Positions 9,612 to 21,609 of a stretch of 64,000 bases of DNA are shown here, in pieces. The translations under genes and the position numbers were made by a program. Origin of the DNA: Stentor roeselii. Its lineage: Eukaryota; Ciliophora; Heterotrichea; Heterotrichida; Stentoridae. Location of the stretch: assembly GCA_006503475.1 (NCBI GenBank), contig RSEH01000102.1, positions 1 through 64,000 on the forward strand, in the 5' to 3' direction. Position 1 is the stretch's first letter; each line of letters begins with the position of its first letter. A model generated the notes under the pieces. The model saw nothing but the letters and a program-made list of their open reading frames with translations, was not told where the DNA came from and ran no database searches.

Positions 9612-12600
9612 TTAATTACCTGAAGCTTCTCTATTTTCTAACAAATCATTAACATCATTTCTAGATTTGTTAACTATCAAATCTTCTCCAGATACATCTT
9701 CACTTTTATCAGCAATAATTTCATTTCTAATATCAGGTATTTCTGGAATATTCGAAACAATTGTATTTTTTCTACTTCTAATAAATTTTTTTAAAAGTTT
9801 TTCGAAAAAGCCCATAATGAATCCAATAATTCCATAAATTCCTGAAATTGCACCAATTATAGCAGAACCAAAAATGAAAAGGTCCTGTTTTTTGGTTCTC
9901 TCAGTAACGAGCATACTGGGGTTGATTTCCATCAAAACCTTAACATAAAAGTTACACACAGAAGGAAGTTCATTAATCGAATGTTGACTTCCATGAGAAG
10001 GACTTTTACTTTCAGATAAATGATAACCAGTGACATCGCTTTTCCATTTATCGGACTCAGAGTAAAACCAAGACGGAGTAGCTAAGAAATAAAATTTGCT
10101 TGGATAAAATCCGATGAACATTAAGCTGTTGCTTGGTGAAATGAATGAACTTACTGAACTGTCTTCGTTTGGAATGGAAGAACTGGCTGTTAATGTTACT
10201 TGAATACCTGAAGTGTAACTGAAACGTTCAGTGAGGTTGAAGTCTACTTCTGCACCTATTTTGATCTCTCCATCTTCGCAAGTCACTTGAATGGCGCAGG
10301 TGTTATCACTATCTAAGCTGCAAGATATTTTTTTATTTGAACAGTTTATGTCTATCAAGTACACTGCAATTGATGAGGCACATGTCGAATTTTCTTCACA
10401 TTGACCACCGAAGGTATAAAGGGAAAGTTTAAATGAAAGAGACTTTGATTCAAATGATGAGATTTCGGACTCCTTAATGATTAATGGTACTTGGTATTTG
10501 GATTCATCAATGTTTGCATATGTGAATGTTAAAATACCTGTGCAGAAGATAAGGAGTGAAATTACTATAAATATAGAGGTAAAAATTCCTCCTATGATCG
10601 TCTGATTTTTTTTGACGTAGATGTCTGGATCTTCGTGTCCAAGTTCATATAAGTCGATTTTTTTCAAGTAAGTGTGCAATTTCTTTATAACTAGACAGCA
10701 GATAACTGCAAAACTAGTTGCAATCGTCACTACAAGTAGCATTATTAGTTGATATTTCTGAGTGCCAGGTTCTTTATAAGACAAAGGCTGAGATGAGCTA
10801 ATTGCTAGTATTTGCTTGTAATGAGATGGATTTATGCTACCAGTTGGACAATATGAATCATTAGGACAGAGAATGCATTTTTCAGCTGCTGTTTGGTTAT
10901 TATATGTACCCTCATCACAAGGAATGCATTGTGAAATACTTGTTGCTGCAGTTTTGTTGTTAAATGTTCCATGTCCACACTCCTGGCATTCTAGACTTCC
11001 TTGTTTATCAGAAAAGGTTCCCATTTTACAAGGTTCACATCTGTTACCAGAAATAAAGGTACCTTCAGAGCAGAGCGCCTCGCAGAAACCGAGGATATTG
11101 CATATGTCCTCAATGTAGAACTTAGCAAAAATAGGGTTTCCAATGCGATTACTAACGAAGTAATCTCCACCCCGTCCTCCTCCATATACATACAAAATCT
11201 TGCCGAAATACACAAAACCACCTGCAAAACTTTGGAAAGTTATTGGATGATTAATTTTTTTTTGTTCTTGTCCTTCCCCTAAAGCGATAATATCATAAAC
11301 TAGATAATTATACCAATATTGACCTCCAATACTAATAACATAATTTCCGACATGAACTTGACTAGAAAGACTTTGAAACGGGTTCATATTTCCGACACTA
11401 GATGCAAAAAAAGTATGCCAAGTCATATTCGAGAAATTGAAAAAATTGATTTGATCAGAGCCATATCCATATTCTGTATTTCCAAGAGAAACATAAAATA
11501 AATCATCATCAATCCAACAATAAGGTGAACTAACTCTTTGCAGTCCTTCTGAAGAAATTAGTTTAAATTGATTAGTTCCAATATCATAAACCCATAGCTC
11601 ATTCGAGATATCGTCATTTCTTTCTCCTCCATAAACAAAAACCTTGAAGTTCTTTACTACCATGCAAGCCCCTTTAGTAGGACTAGGGTTTATTAAGCTT
11701 ATCGGTTTCAGTCCAGTCCATTTCTGAGTGATTGAGTTAAATATAAACATGTCATCTTTTAATCCAATAAAATCAGTTCCTCCCCAGATAACAAAAATAT
11801 CTCCTTCTGAGCCAGCCGAATGATGGTATCTTTGACTTGGAATGTCACCTTTCAGTAAAACTGACTCCCAGCTTTCAGTTATCAAGTCTAAAGTCCAGAT
11901 ATCGTTGAAAACAGTCTCTAAATTTACTCCTCCGAATATATAAAGCTTTGTGTTTATAGCTACCATTGAATGATGAGATCTAAATGGAGGTTGCTCAAAA
12001 TGATCGTTGATCAGTTGGAAGTTTAAATTTTCAAGAGTGATTTTACCAAAAGCATTTGAAAACCCTGTTTTGGAATTATTAGTGAAGCTACCGAAGATGT
12101 ATAACAAATCATTTATTAGAACTGATTCTAAAATAAAATAATAATTAAAATTTCTAGGAAATATTTTTAAATAATTCCATTTCCTTTGATCATCTATCAA
12201 ACTAATCTTTAAAGTGTCGAATGTTTCATCATTCACTGTAAATAAATGTTTGCATATTAAGTATAATTCGTCTATATAAATAAAAGTATCAATTCTGTGT
12301 GTGCAGCTGGTGGTAAAATTAAAATCAGACATTGAAGTCCAGCTGTAACTTGTAAGGGAATAGGAGTATAATACTAAATATAAATCATCATTGCTAGACT
12401 GATAAAAATAATGAGTGTATAAAATATTCCCATAATAATATTTAATATCAGAATCACTTTGTATCCAAAACTGGTATCCACTATCTGGAAGTTTCTCCCA
12501 CCAGAAATAATAGGTATTCAGCCTACTTATCATTTACCTGTATAAATTACTTGGTTCATACTGATTACGACCACCTGTAAAAATCACAAAATACACAATA

Positions 12601-13052
12601 TTATTCTCTACATAATAAGTAAAACGATACCAAATAGTATATGGAGTATTATAAGTTTCAACTTTATCCCAAATATTCGTAATAAAGTCAAATGCCCAAA
12701 GATCATTTTGATAGCCGAAATTAGTGATTCCTCCAAAAATATAAAGTTTCGATTCAGTTAAACTCGGAAAACCTCCCACATCACTTCGAGCAGCTGCTTA
12801 AAGATTACATGGAATGTCCAGTGAAAGAGGCAAGATCTTTTCCCAGAAAAATGTATCTAATGAAAACTCCCAGAGATCATTATAAAGACAATCACTGCAA
12901 CCGCCACCGAAGATTATGATGGAGTTTCTGGTTGCCATGTAAACCATAAGTGGATTTTGCCGTATTGGTGGAGGTGATCTGGGTTGAGGGATGAAATCAA
13001 TTCTTTGGGAAATGCTAAGACATACTTTCAAGAATAGCCATAGTAATGCCAT
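9612..13052 (-). CDS. Kelch-repeat, Cys-rich, multi-pass membrane protein with two 15-nt introns
   Basis: Spliced product is about 1136 aa. ATG 13052 begins a hydrophobic signal peptide (MALLWLFLKVCLSIS). Kelch repeats fill roughly residues 30-460, with the strands IIIFGGG, LYIFGGI, LYIFGGVN, FVYGGE and LYVYGGG and partner motifs such as NDLWEF, NDIWTLDL and NELWVYD. A Cys-rich EGF/TNFR-like block follows (about 490-580: CSEGTFISGNRCEPCKMGTF, CIPCDEGTY). Three membrane helices are visible: one after the Cys block (LIMLLVVTIATSFAVICCLV), one about 50 residues later (GGIFTSIFIVISLLIFCTG) and one near the C-terminus (GSAIIGAISGIYGIIGFIMG). The segment between the last two is probably extracellular. 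Two in-frame 15-nt introns bridge stops at 12794-12808 and 12523-12537, and removing them restores the Kelch pattern. Likely a surface receptor or adhesion protein. The ligand is unknown. Confidence 0.8.
12523..12537 (-). other. 15-nt intron 2 of the Kelch membrane protein
   Basis: On the minus strand it reads GTAAATGATAAGTAG. It contains an in-frame TAA. Removal joins SNLYR to LNTYYFWW in the same frame. Confidence 0.85.
12794..12808 (-). other. 15-nt intron 1 of the Kelch membrane protein
   Basis: On the minus strand it reads GTAATCTTTAAGCAG. It contains an in-frame TAA. Removal joins DIP to SARSDVGGFP, which restores the Kelch inter-repeat consensus and keeps frame. Confidence 0.85.
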
Positions 13053-13745
13053 TTTATAGACACTTTTAGGAACTATGGAAGAAGATGATAAAAATAGATT
13101 GTTTATTTTAGAGATGATAATGAGAGGATTTATAGAATTTGGGAGTGTTGAGGATTGATATGATAAGTTTTTTTATATGGATGATCATAAGATTTCTTTT
13201 TAGTTAGGAACTGTAACTTAAAAATTCTTCGTGTTTTATTATAATCTTATTTGAGCAACTTTTATATTTATTAGAATTCTTTAAGGAAGTGATTTAAACA
13301 GTGATTTAAATATTAGTGTTTGGGATTTCGATAAGTGTTTAGCTAAACCTTGTAAGTGTATTAAGCATTATTTTATGATTTATGAAATTTATGTATACCT
13401 TGATATGTGCTATGCTGAAAAATGATGAGCATTTGTTTTCATGCCTGAAAAGCAAAGTTCTTCAAATAATATCAGTCGAGTAAAACATGGATATTAGCTG
13501 GACCAAAAAGATTTTTGAAGAGAGATCTATTGTTGATGATGCCAGAAACTTTGAAGAATGCATTATTTTATATTCAAGACAGAAAATTTTGAAATATTCT
13601 TTTGCTTCACTATATTGAACTAGAATGGCTTTAGCTTCATGAAAAATTCCTAAGAAGATACCATTTCTCAAAGACTAAACTTAGACATTGTTAAATTGAT
13701 TTTTTTTCTATAATTATAATTACTTCAACAGAACTGGACACCCAC
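13053..13745. other. Spacer with a weak coding-like patch
   Basis: Mostly AT-rich 5' flank of the Kelch gene. Between about 13411 and 13617 on the plus strand a frame reads like protein (for example MDISWTKKIFEERSIVDDAR), but stops interrupt it, so it may be the remnant of an old gene. No function can be given. Confidence 0.3.
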
Positions 13746-14878
13746 ATGGCCAGTCTTTCCCAGCAAACCCATGAAGACTCGCTTCTCAAGGAAAAAATCC
13801 AAGACTTCAAAGTCGCGGCAGGACAAAACAAAGCGACTTTCGAGTTGCTGATGCGAGAAAACGAGGAACAAGAGAAGAAAATCCAGGAACTCAAAGCGAA
13901 AAATGTAGAACTTCAAGAAAAAGTACGAGATCAAGAAAGTTTTTTAAAGAATTTAAGAGAAGTCAAGTTCCAGCTGACCACTGACAAAGACCTGAGCAAC
14001 TCTCAGACAGGGTCCATAAAAGAAATGCAGGACTTGCTCAGTCTTGCTGACGGTTCCAGTGAGACTTTGATTTTTAAGGACTTGAATGGAGCTTCTTGGG
14101 AACTCAAGAAAATGACACAAAAATAACTAGTTTATTTTATGTCGGTAAAAATTGACCGGAACAAAAAATACATGAAAAAATACCCTTGAAAAGTCCTATT
14201 GCTTCTTCTGCTGCTGAAACTATTTTGCTTTTGATGAAACAAGTGGAGAAATAGGATGGGGACCAGAATTTGTTCACGACCAGCAGGAATAACTCGGAAA
14301 TGTTCATGAAAAGCATGAAACGTGGCCATAGTGCTGAGTTTATGAAGATTTTGAATGACAAAAATCAAGAAATCAAGAAACTGCAGGAGGATAATAACGT
14401 CCTTTCAATTCAGTTGAATGAACTCACAGGGACTGTTAAAAAGTATCACAAAATGAGAAGCCTGCTCAAGGATAAAGAAAAAAATTAAAATATTTTATTT
14501 TTCAATTTTATTTCTCCACCTTTAATAAATAAGAATTTTTCATTATTTAGGGAAAGTTTTAAACAAGGAAAAAGACTCGATGATTAAGTCACTCAAATCA
14601 GCAGCTGCAAATCATGAAAATTTAGAAGAAAAGTAGAAAAAGCTAAAAGAAGAAGAAAAAGTTAAGAATTAGCTCGAAGGTTTCTTTTGATTGTGGAGTT
14701 CTCAATGAACAACCCACTGTTCGACCTGCATCCGCTGCGCATAAAAGACTGTTTAAGAACTCTTCAGTTCGAGAAGAAGAGAAAAAACATGAGCTTATTG
14801 AAATAAAGAAGTTGCTTGCTTTGACAGAAAAAACCTTGAAAGGATGGAAGAAAAGTTTTAAGAAGAAAAACAAAGTTT
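13746..14878 (+). pseudogene. Decayed coiled-coil gene or tandem remnants
   Basis: ATG 13746 opens a 126-codon coiled coil (heptads of Leu, Lys, Glu and Gln, such as KIQELKAKNVELQEKVRDQE) that ends in TAA at 14126. Further coiled-coil text continues in shifted frames: about 14162-14488 (with an in-frame TAG near 14256), about 14551-14640, and about 14679-14878. Three in-frame stops within the heptads are TAG, as expected if CAG codons mutated. AT-rich inserts near 14127-14160 and 14488-14550 separate the pieces. No 15-nt GT-AG introns fit the gaps. The first 126 residues could still make a small coiled-coil protein. The family is not recognised. Confidence 0.45.
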
Positions 14879-14880
14879 AA

Positions 14881-15312
14881 GAAGTAATTGATGGTTAAAG
14901 TAGATTGTTTTAGGGTGATTAATATAAAAAAGGGATTTAATCAGTTTAAAGTAATAAACCGAATGGTTTAGCTGAAAATATTTTTAAAACTATGAATGAA
15001 TCGCAAATATAATAAAAATTTAAGTAACTAGCGTGATCTTGTGATCATTTACTTGATAATTTTAATACATTAGGAAAAAATATTGTAAACATGACTAAAA
15101 GTGTAGATTAAATACTAATGAATAGTAAGTTAAATAGTATTCCAAAAACTAAATCTAACTAAAAATACCTTAAATCTGTTTATATTAAACCAAAATCAAA
15201 TATTGAAAAGCCTTATCATAATCGTAACTATGTCAAGCACTTCCAAATTGGCCCTGAGATTTCATCTAGTTTTTTTCAAAAAATAATATTTACATCAGAA
15301 CCTTATATAAAT
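14881..15312. other. AT-rich spacer upstream of the HExxH gene
   Basis: No coding frame, repeat or RNA gene seen. It presumably contains the promoter of the gene at 15313. Confidence 0.5.
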
Positions 15313-16971
15313 ATGGAATTGCCCTTTAAAAGACAGAGAAAATCTGATCATGGTCTGGAAACTTTAGAATCATTTATTAACGGAAAGAGTTATGGACTAT
15401 TATTGTCGAGATTGCCTGAAGACTTCAAACTACTCGATGAGCACTTAAACATTAGCTTTTTCCCAAAAGTTAATGAAAGAAATGGAGGACTCTGCATATT
15501 GTTTGCAGAAAATAAGGAAAAATTAGAGGAATTTAAAAATTGGTCAAATAAATATGTAAAGATCCAGAGAACTGAGTTTATCATCACTGGCAGAAAAAAA
15601 CAAATTGATTTTATGGTGATTTTTAAACAAATCAAAAAAACTCTAAAAAAATGTTTTTTCGAATTCGAAGATAGGGAAATGCAAAAAAATCATAAGCAAA
15701 TCACTTCCCGAACTGCATCTTCTCAGAATGAAGAAATGTGCGACAGAATAAAAAAGCTGTCTGAGGACCTCATTATTAACTATTATGAAGAACTGATTTT
15801 GGGATTTAAAAGCTTTGAAAATGAAGAAAGTATTGATTACGATTGGAAATTTAATGAATTTTCAAGGAAAATTTTCTTAGCCACACTCTGCTTCATTCAA
15901 GTCAAACTTCAAAGGATTCAACTAAAGCAAGTACTTTATTTCTTCAATCGCTTTCAAGGATATGAACTTTTAAAAAGGTTCAAACGTTTTAGGACAATAG
16001 AAAAGGTATACATAGTCGAAATTCTTTTCCAACTCGCATTTGAAAAACAACCTTTTAGAAAAGAAAATGAAGAAGAGATATATATCAGTACTACTTCCAT
16101 TAACTTTGAAATAAATTATATGATTATTAAAAGAGAAAATTCAGAAAAGCTCGAAAAAATTCTATTATCCTTCAATCAAAAGTATTTCCCATCGATTGAG
16201 TCAACAAAATTTGCAGCTATGGTCAGGCATTATATCAGTTCAATTAAAATAGTAGGTCTGCCTAACGCACTCTCTGGAATAACTCTGATGAATTCAGTTG
16301 TTTTGATATCAAACAGAAATTTTCTTAAAATAAAAGAATTCGAAAACAATGAATCATCTAAGAGATCAACTGAAGAAGGACTCAAAGCTTGTGAAGACTC
16401 TGAAGACTCAGATGATTTTCAACCTGCTTTACAAGAAGCTTCTGAAGAGAAATACGCAGGACCGATTGGTTTTTTTTTTTTGACAGCCATTCATGAATTC
16501 GCGCATTTTGTGCAGAGGGCGGAATTCACAAAAATGTTTGAATGGTTTTCCTTTCATACGCCGAGTTTTTTTCTTTTAAAAGCTGAGTCTGAAACTAAAA
16601 GAAATTCAAGTCAAAGTAGTTTAGAACTCGGACAAGAAACTAAAGGAGCACAATTCATTCAATCAGATAACTCGACGAAGGCGAAGAGAACTATTTTGAA
16701 CCCTGAAGATGGTGAATGCCTGATAAAAAACATCTTTGGATATGAAGTTGATTTTCTTGATCACTTTGATGCTTTGTTCATTCTTGATTTGAAAAACTGG
16801 GAACTTCCTGAAGAAAAATTCCAGGAACTCTTCAAGATAGAGGCGGAAAGAAAGAATCCTGAGAAATTCAAGAAGTATCCAACGATGAGGTGTAAGTCAA
16901 GCAGCTCTTTACCATTTATTATTTTTGGGGAATGTGGGACGGCATGTGGAGTAAAATTTACAGGTAAATAA
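15313..16971 (+). CDS. Putative zinc metallopeptidase-like protein (HEFAH motif)
   Basis: 552 aa from ATG 15313 to TAA. Near residues 392-403 it has a hydrophobic strand leading into TAIHEFAHFVQR, the HExxH zinc-binding signature of gluzincin or metzincin peptidases (two His ligands and the catalytic Glu). Downstream Glu residues in PEDGECLIKNIFG (about 459-471) could provide a third ligand in gluzincin style. The N-terminal 350 residues are helical, rich in Lys, Phe and Ile, and unlike any family I know. There is no signal peptide, so an intracellular role is likely. The motif is preceded by an acidic Ser- and Glu-rich loop. A T-run of eleven inside the gene is intact. Catalysis is inferred only from the motif. 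Confidence 0.6.
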   Translation: MELPFKRQRKSDHGLETLESFINGKSYGLLLSRLPEDFKLLDEHLNISFFPKVNERNGGLCILFAENKEKLEEFKNWSNKYVKIQRTEFIITGRKKQIDFMVIFKQIKKTLKKCFFEFEDREMQKNHKQITSRTASSQNEEMCDRIKKLSEDLIINYYEELILGFKSFENEESIDYDWKFNEFSRKIFLATLCFIQVKLQRIQLKQVLYFFNRFQGYELLKRFKRFRTIEKVYIVEILFQLAFEKQPFRKENEEEIYISTTSINFEINYMIIKRENSEKLEKILLSFNQKYFPSIESTKFAAMVRHYISSIKIVGLPNALSGITLMNSVVLISNRNFLKIKEFENNESSKRSTEEGLKACEDSEDSDDFQPALQEASEEKYAGPIGFFFLTAIHEFAHFVQRAEFTKMFEWFSFHTPSFFLLKAESETKRNSSQSSLELGQETKGAQFIQSDNSTKAKRTILNPEDGECLIKNIFGYEVDFLDHFDALFILDLKNWELPEEKFQELFKIEAERKNPEKFKKYPTMRCKSSSSLPFIIFGECGTACGVKFTGK

Positions 16972-17418
16972 TGATTAACTCATTAATAATATGGTTTGAT
17001 TCTAAATACTCTATTAAAGTTTTGATATACCTTAATCCAGGTCCTACTAAAATGAATATCGAATCAAGGGTGAAAATACTTATCCATAAATTACTCTAGC
17101 ATCAATAGAATCAAACTTTGTATATAAAAAATATCCGGATCATTTCTCTCTAAATATCCACAATCATCTAATATACTACCTCAAAAGTCCCAAAATGAAT
17201 TTATAAATCTCATGATTTCCCTCAAAATCACAACCGTCTTATATAATACTTAATTCCTAACACGAATAAATATATAACATCAAAATATCCACAACCATCT
17301 CTTATACTACCTCAAAAGTCCCTAGCAGTAGGAATTTCATAGAATCCTCCAGACCGAATATGTTTAACTTGAAGCTGAGGAGTGAGAATATTCCTATTTT
17401 CCCTAACGAACCTTCTCT
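16972..17418. other. Convergent spacer with a loose internal repeat
   Basis: The 3' flanks of two convergent genes. A phrase of the type TCCACAA(T/C)CATCT...ATACTACCTCAAAAGTCC recurs near 17158 and 17290, a loose direct repeat about 130 bp apart. No gene seen. Confidence 0.45.
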
Positions 17419-17968
17419 TCACTTTTTTCTGTTTCTCCTCTCCGCCTTCATAATTAACACTTCAAGATTTTCAACTTTCGACAAAATAAACCTTATTCCA
17501 TAAATCACGGTCCTCTCAGAATCAACCTGAGGACTGACTTGATCCAGTTTTTTCGTGAGTTCTCTTTCGTAGCTGCTGCAAGTCCTGGTCCGAGCCCCTA
17601 AATTTTCTTCTCTTTTCTCCTCTACTACCAATCTTTTCCCCCAGAGTTCCTTGCGATTATTAAAAAACTTGGGTAGTTCTTCTTTACGTATCCAGATTTT
17701 TACCTTTCCAAAAATTTGAGTGATATTCAGTTTTCTCTTCTGCAGAATTTGCTTTAAAATCAAAGCATTTGAAGGCGAAACTCGTAGTTTTTCTTATCTT
17801 TTGAATAAAAGGACCTCTGGAGAGTCTTGAATGCTCGAGTTGGAAGTCGAAAGATGAGTTCAACTCTCGTCTTGACTGGAGAAGCTCTGCTTTTGTCTTG
17901 TTTTTTGGAAGAGGCTCGTATTTCAAACTCACGCTTCTTTCGGTTAACATGTCTGGCTCTGGAGACAT
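17419..17968 (-). CDS. Basic hypothetical protein with one frame break
   Basis: Coding text runs from 18046 in one frame to a TAA near 17684 and continues in the next frame to TGA at 17419. The upstream frame has no ATG at its beginning, so the first usable start is the ATG at 17968 (residues MSPEPDMLTERSVSLKYEP). The two frames agree around FWKGK, where removing one A from an A5 run near 17700 would fuse them. This is the opposite sign from the other breaks in the window. The fused product is highly basic (Arg, Lys) with Ser-rich stretches and no recognised domain. It might be a cytoskeletal or nucleic-acid-associated protein. Function unknown. Confidence 0.4.
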
Positions 17969-18090
17969 TCCTTGTAAAAGTCTTTCTTTGCGATTTTCGT
18001 ATGATTTTAACTTAAACGTGCAACGTGGAGTGCTTTCGCAGTTCAATGTTTTGAGTATCTCAAATTGTGGGGAGGTTTATCGGATTTAGA

Positions 18091-18225
18091 AGGTTTTCTA
18101 ATACTGTAAATTTATTATTTATGGTAATATTAGGAAAAATTCTTTAGGAAAGGTTTTCTAATACTGTAAAATTTATTATTCATGGTAAAATTCTTTATGG
18201 AAAGTTTTCTAATAATTTTAAATAT
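18091..18225. repeat. Tandem direct repeat, about 60-bp unit, two and a half copies
   Basis: AGGTTTTCTAATACTGTAAA begins at 18091 and again at 18151, followed by similar text (TTATTATT, ATGGTAA). A shorter, diverged third copy starts near 18202. Confidence 0.75.
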
Positions 18226-21200
18226 TGAAGTCTCTAATTTTTTACAAGAAATATTAAATTTTTTATCGATATAACCTTTTTGAAGATTTATGAATGAACT
18301 CTATATCTTTTATATAAAGCAATTTTTGAACATTTTTGTAATTATATAAATCTAAAAGTAGACATTTAATTTTATAAACATAAAATTTTAGTAATAAAAA
18401 ATCGTAGATCAATTAGTTAAAACATAGATCTAATATAAATTTAATTGTATTCATATTTTTGTAGACATTTAATTGCTAATAATTTAAACTATTTTGGTAA
18501 CAAGCATCAAAAATATATTGAGTAAGAATCCAGGATTTCATCTAAAATTTTCTTCAATTTTTAGTAAACAATTAAATGTGATACTTAATAGAAATCATTT
18601 TCTTTGAATCTTGATATATACTCAACCTTTTTTCTAGTAAATTTGAGATTCTTTTAAAAAATAGTCAATTTTAGATAATTAGATAAAATATTATTACTTT
18701 GGTGACTTTTAAAGTTCCATGTTCATATGATATAGACTTAAGTTCAATTTTATCAATTAGTAATTTTTATTTCAATGATAAAACTACTTTAATTTCGATA
18801 AAATTATTGTATTCGGAAGAATTCATATGGGGAAGTGGTAAATAATTAAATAAGTTTATTTCTTTGAAAATAGAGATTAAAGGACTTAACATCTATTTTA
18901 AATAATATATTTTACATCTTGAAAGCTTCTAGTTTCACAAAAGCCTTCAAACTCACTTATTGATAATGATATAGTCTTGAACAAAGACTTAAAATTGTTT
19001 AACATTTAGTTCAAGTGAACTGAATAAATCATAGCAAAATTCACAAATAAATCTAAAATCAAAATATTAACTACTATCATTTCCAGGAAAGAGGGTAAAA
19101 GTATCTTTGTTTTTTCCTCTCAAATACATTCAGAGTGATCTGATATAGAACAATAGTTCATAATAAAGAATTAAGTTAATTTCAATAAATCATTTTAATA
19201 AGGTTTAGCATAATCCAAATAAATTACTGGAAATGTTTGAGTCATTGATGCTCATTTGAGTCTTTAAATTGTTTTATTAACTAATAATATAATAGAGAGA
19301 AACGGATTGAGTAAATTTAATAAATCAAAGTATTTTTTCATTTTTGATAATTTTATAGGAATGCACTTTAATCTATTTGTTTATGAGACGGCTTAATAGA
19401 GATTATCCAGTTTAACCTTTATAAATATCTTAGCAGGTCTTAGAACATCTGTACAGGATAATCTTTTCTTTGAATTCATTATATTGAATATTTTTAGTTA
19501 AATTTAGATTGCCTAATGTATTTATTCATTTCTCCAGGAATTTAAAAATGCATGTACTTTAATACTCACTCCTAAATAACTAAGAATTAGTTTGTTCATA
19601 TTGTAAAGCTCTGAGATTTTATGCATATCATTTAATTCAACTAAGTTAAAACTATATGTATCTAAGAATTTTCTAATTTTGTATTATTCCAGAATTCTAA
19701 TAATTATCGATAATTGATTATAATAAATATCTTTCGTATGTAGCAAAGACTAAAAATTCATAAGCATCTATGCTGATGAATTCAAATTAATAAAGATTTT
19801 ATTGAAAATAACCAGATTTGTTCTTTTCTAGTTTAAAAAATTTGAAATTTTCATCATGCGATCAGCTTCTGATGCTTAAAAGAAATAAATGTAGACATGA
19901 TTCACTACTGTAGGTTTAATGCAAAATTTTTTGAATAATCAACAGCTTCAGTTGATTTACCATTTAGGTAATTTAGGTAAATATTTATGAGGTTCATAAA
20001 ACCTAATAAGCCTTCGAAGTATTTCCTTAATCATCAGAAAGGAATTTCCGAAATAACGAAAATTTTAAAATTAAAATATATTCAATTACGAAGATATCAT
20101 ATTAGAAGAAAGAAGATCAAGAGAGCCTTATACTACAAAGTCCTTATTATTCCATAAAAGGTTATTGAAAGGTGAAAATTAATATTATATTCAATCAATA
20201 TAGTTTTTAGTAATAAGGAAACTAGTAAAATAAGATTATTTAAATTCTATTGAAATGATATATCCACTTAAAATAATTTAAAATATTTGGAATATAATTC
20301 TCAATGAATAAAACTTGAATGCTTAGTAATAAGTTTATGTAAAGCTCCTTTAATTTATTATATTTCTTTTGTTTTTGATCAACTGACTTATCATTCTATT
20401 TCTTACTTTAAAACACAAATAAAGTCTTCATAAAGCAATTTTTATTAATGGATACTATAAATAATCTAAAATATAACAATACAATTCTAAACATTAAATG
20501 AAAATTTTTAAAATTTGAAAAATGATAGAATTTTCAATATATCTCAAATTCTTCAAAATTAGCTTAGTTTTAGCTGAAACTGAAAAATCCTACCAAATTT
20601 CTAATCATTAATATGAAATATCTTCAAAATCTACCAAATTTGCACTTCTGTTATGTCTTAAGATTTATCGAATAAATGTATATAAACCCTGATCACTCGT
20701 TATATATATACATATAAATATGAAGCTTTAATTTAATCAATTTTTCTTATTAAGCCTTCACGTATTAGTTCATAATCTCATCAAAATCTTAAGGTATATG
20801 ATGGTTTACTAGAAAGTTATCTTATCAGGGATTTGGTCTAGTTTTGATAAGTATGAAGCAAAGAGTACATTAAGGCAGGATAGAAATTTATTTTAACAAA
20901 CTTCATCTTAATATAATAATATTTTAGATGATTATTTTGATTGGTTTCTTTGTTCTTTTGTATCAAAGATATATTTTTTTGATAATTAAAAATTCATATA
21001 TTTTCTTTCTCATCAAGAAGATAATTCCAAATTCGATACTTAAGACTCTTCGAAATTAATTAAAGAGGTTTTAATTGGATGAGAAATATTCATTTAAACT
21101 AAAAAGCTGATGGCCCATAAAAACTGAGAAACTTTTTCAAATTTTTAGAGTAATTGCATTAAAAATTATTTAATTATATATAAAATACTTTATCTGTGAA

Positions 21201-21260
21201 TATTTTCATTGATCAAAAGGATATATAAAACTTGAACTAACATACTACCAAAAAACTTAA
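18226..21260. other. Three-kilobase gene-free AT-rich block
   Basis: The longest empty stretch in the window. All six frames are dense with stops, and I see no ORF above background, tRNA-like clover sequence, repeat array or mobile element. It may be an intergenic island or a region of decayed genes. Confidence 0.55.
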
Positions 21261-21512
21261 ATTGATTCCAGACCTATTAAGGTTTTATATTTAAATATTC
21301 GAGGTGATAAGAAATTTCGAATAATTTTGAATGTGAACAAAATATATAATATAGACATTTTTGAGTCTTTTGATCCAAATAGAAAATTTCAATCTTTAGA
21401 AGCTAGATTATTAATAGAAAGAGATAATCTCGAGCTGAGCTCTAAACAAAAGACTCAAATCACTCGAAGTTTAGTAATTCAACTACTTTCTCCTCATACT
21501 CAAGTAAAATAA
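21261..21512 (+). pseudogene. Coding-like fragment without start codon
   Basis: An 83-codon open frame ends in TAA at 21512. It reads like protein, for example LYLNIRGDKKFRIILNVNK and SLEARLLIERDNLELSSKQK, but has no ATG before an upstream stop. It may be the end of a decayed gene. Family unknown. Confidence 0.25.
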
Positions 21513-21609
21513 CAAATATGTAAATATAATTAATAAATATATCCATTTGAACTCTAAAGTATTTATGTAAACCTTCATCTCACCTAAAATGAATTCCTTA
21601 TAAATATTT

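Noticed and set aside
11642-11670. A further 15-nt GT-AG intron in the Kelch gene (GTAAAGAACTTCAAG)
   Set aside because: It has no in-frame stop, it lacks the AA at positions 10-11, and its translation fits the Kelch strand, so it is coding.
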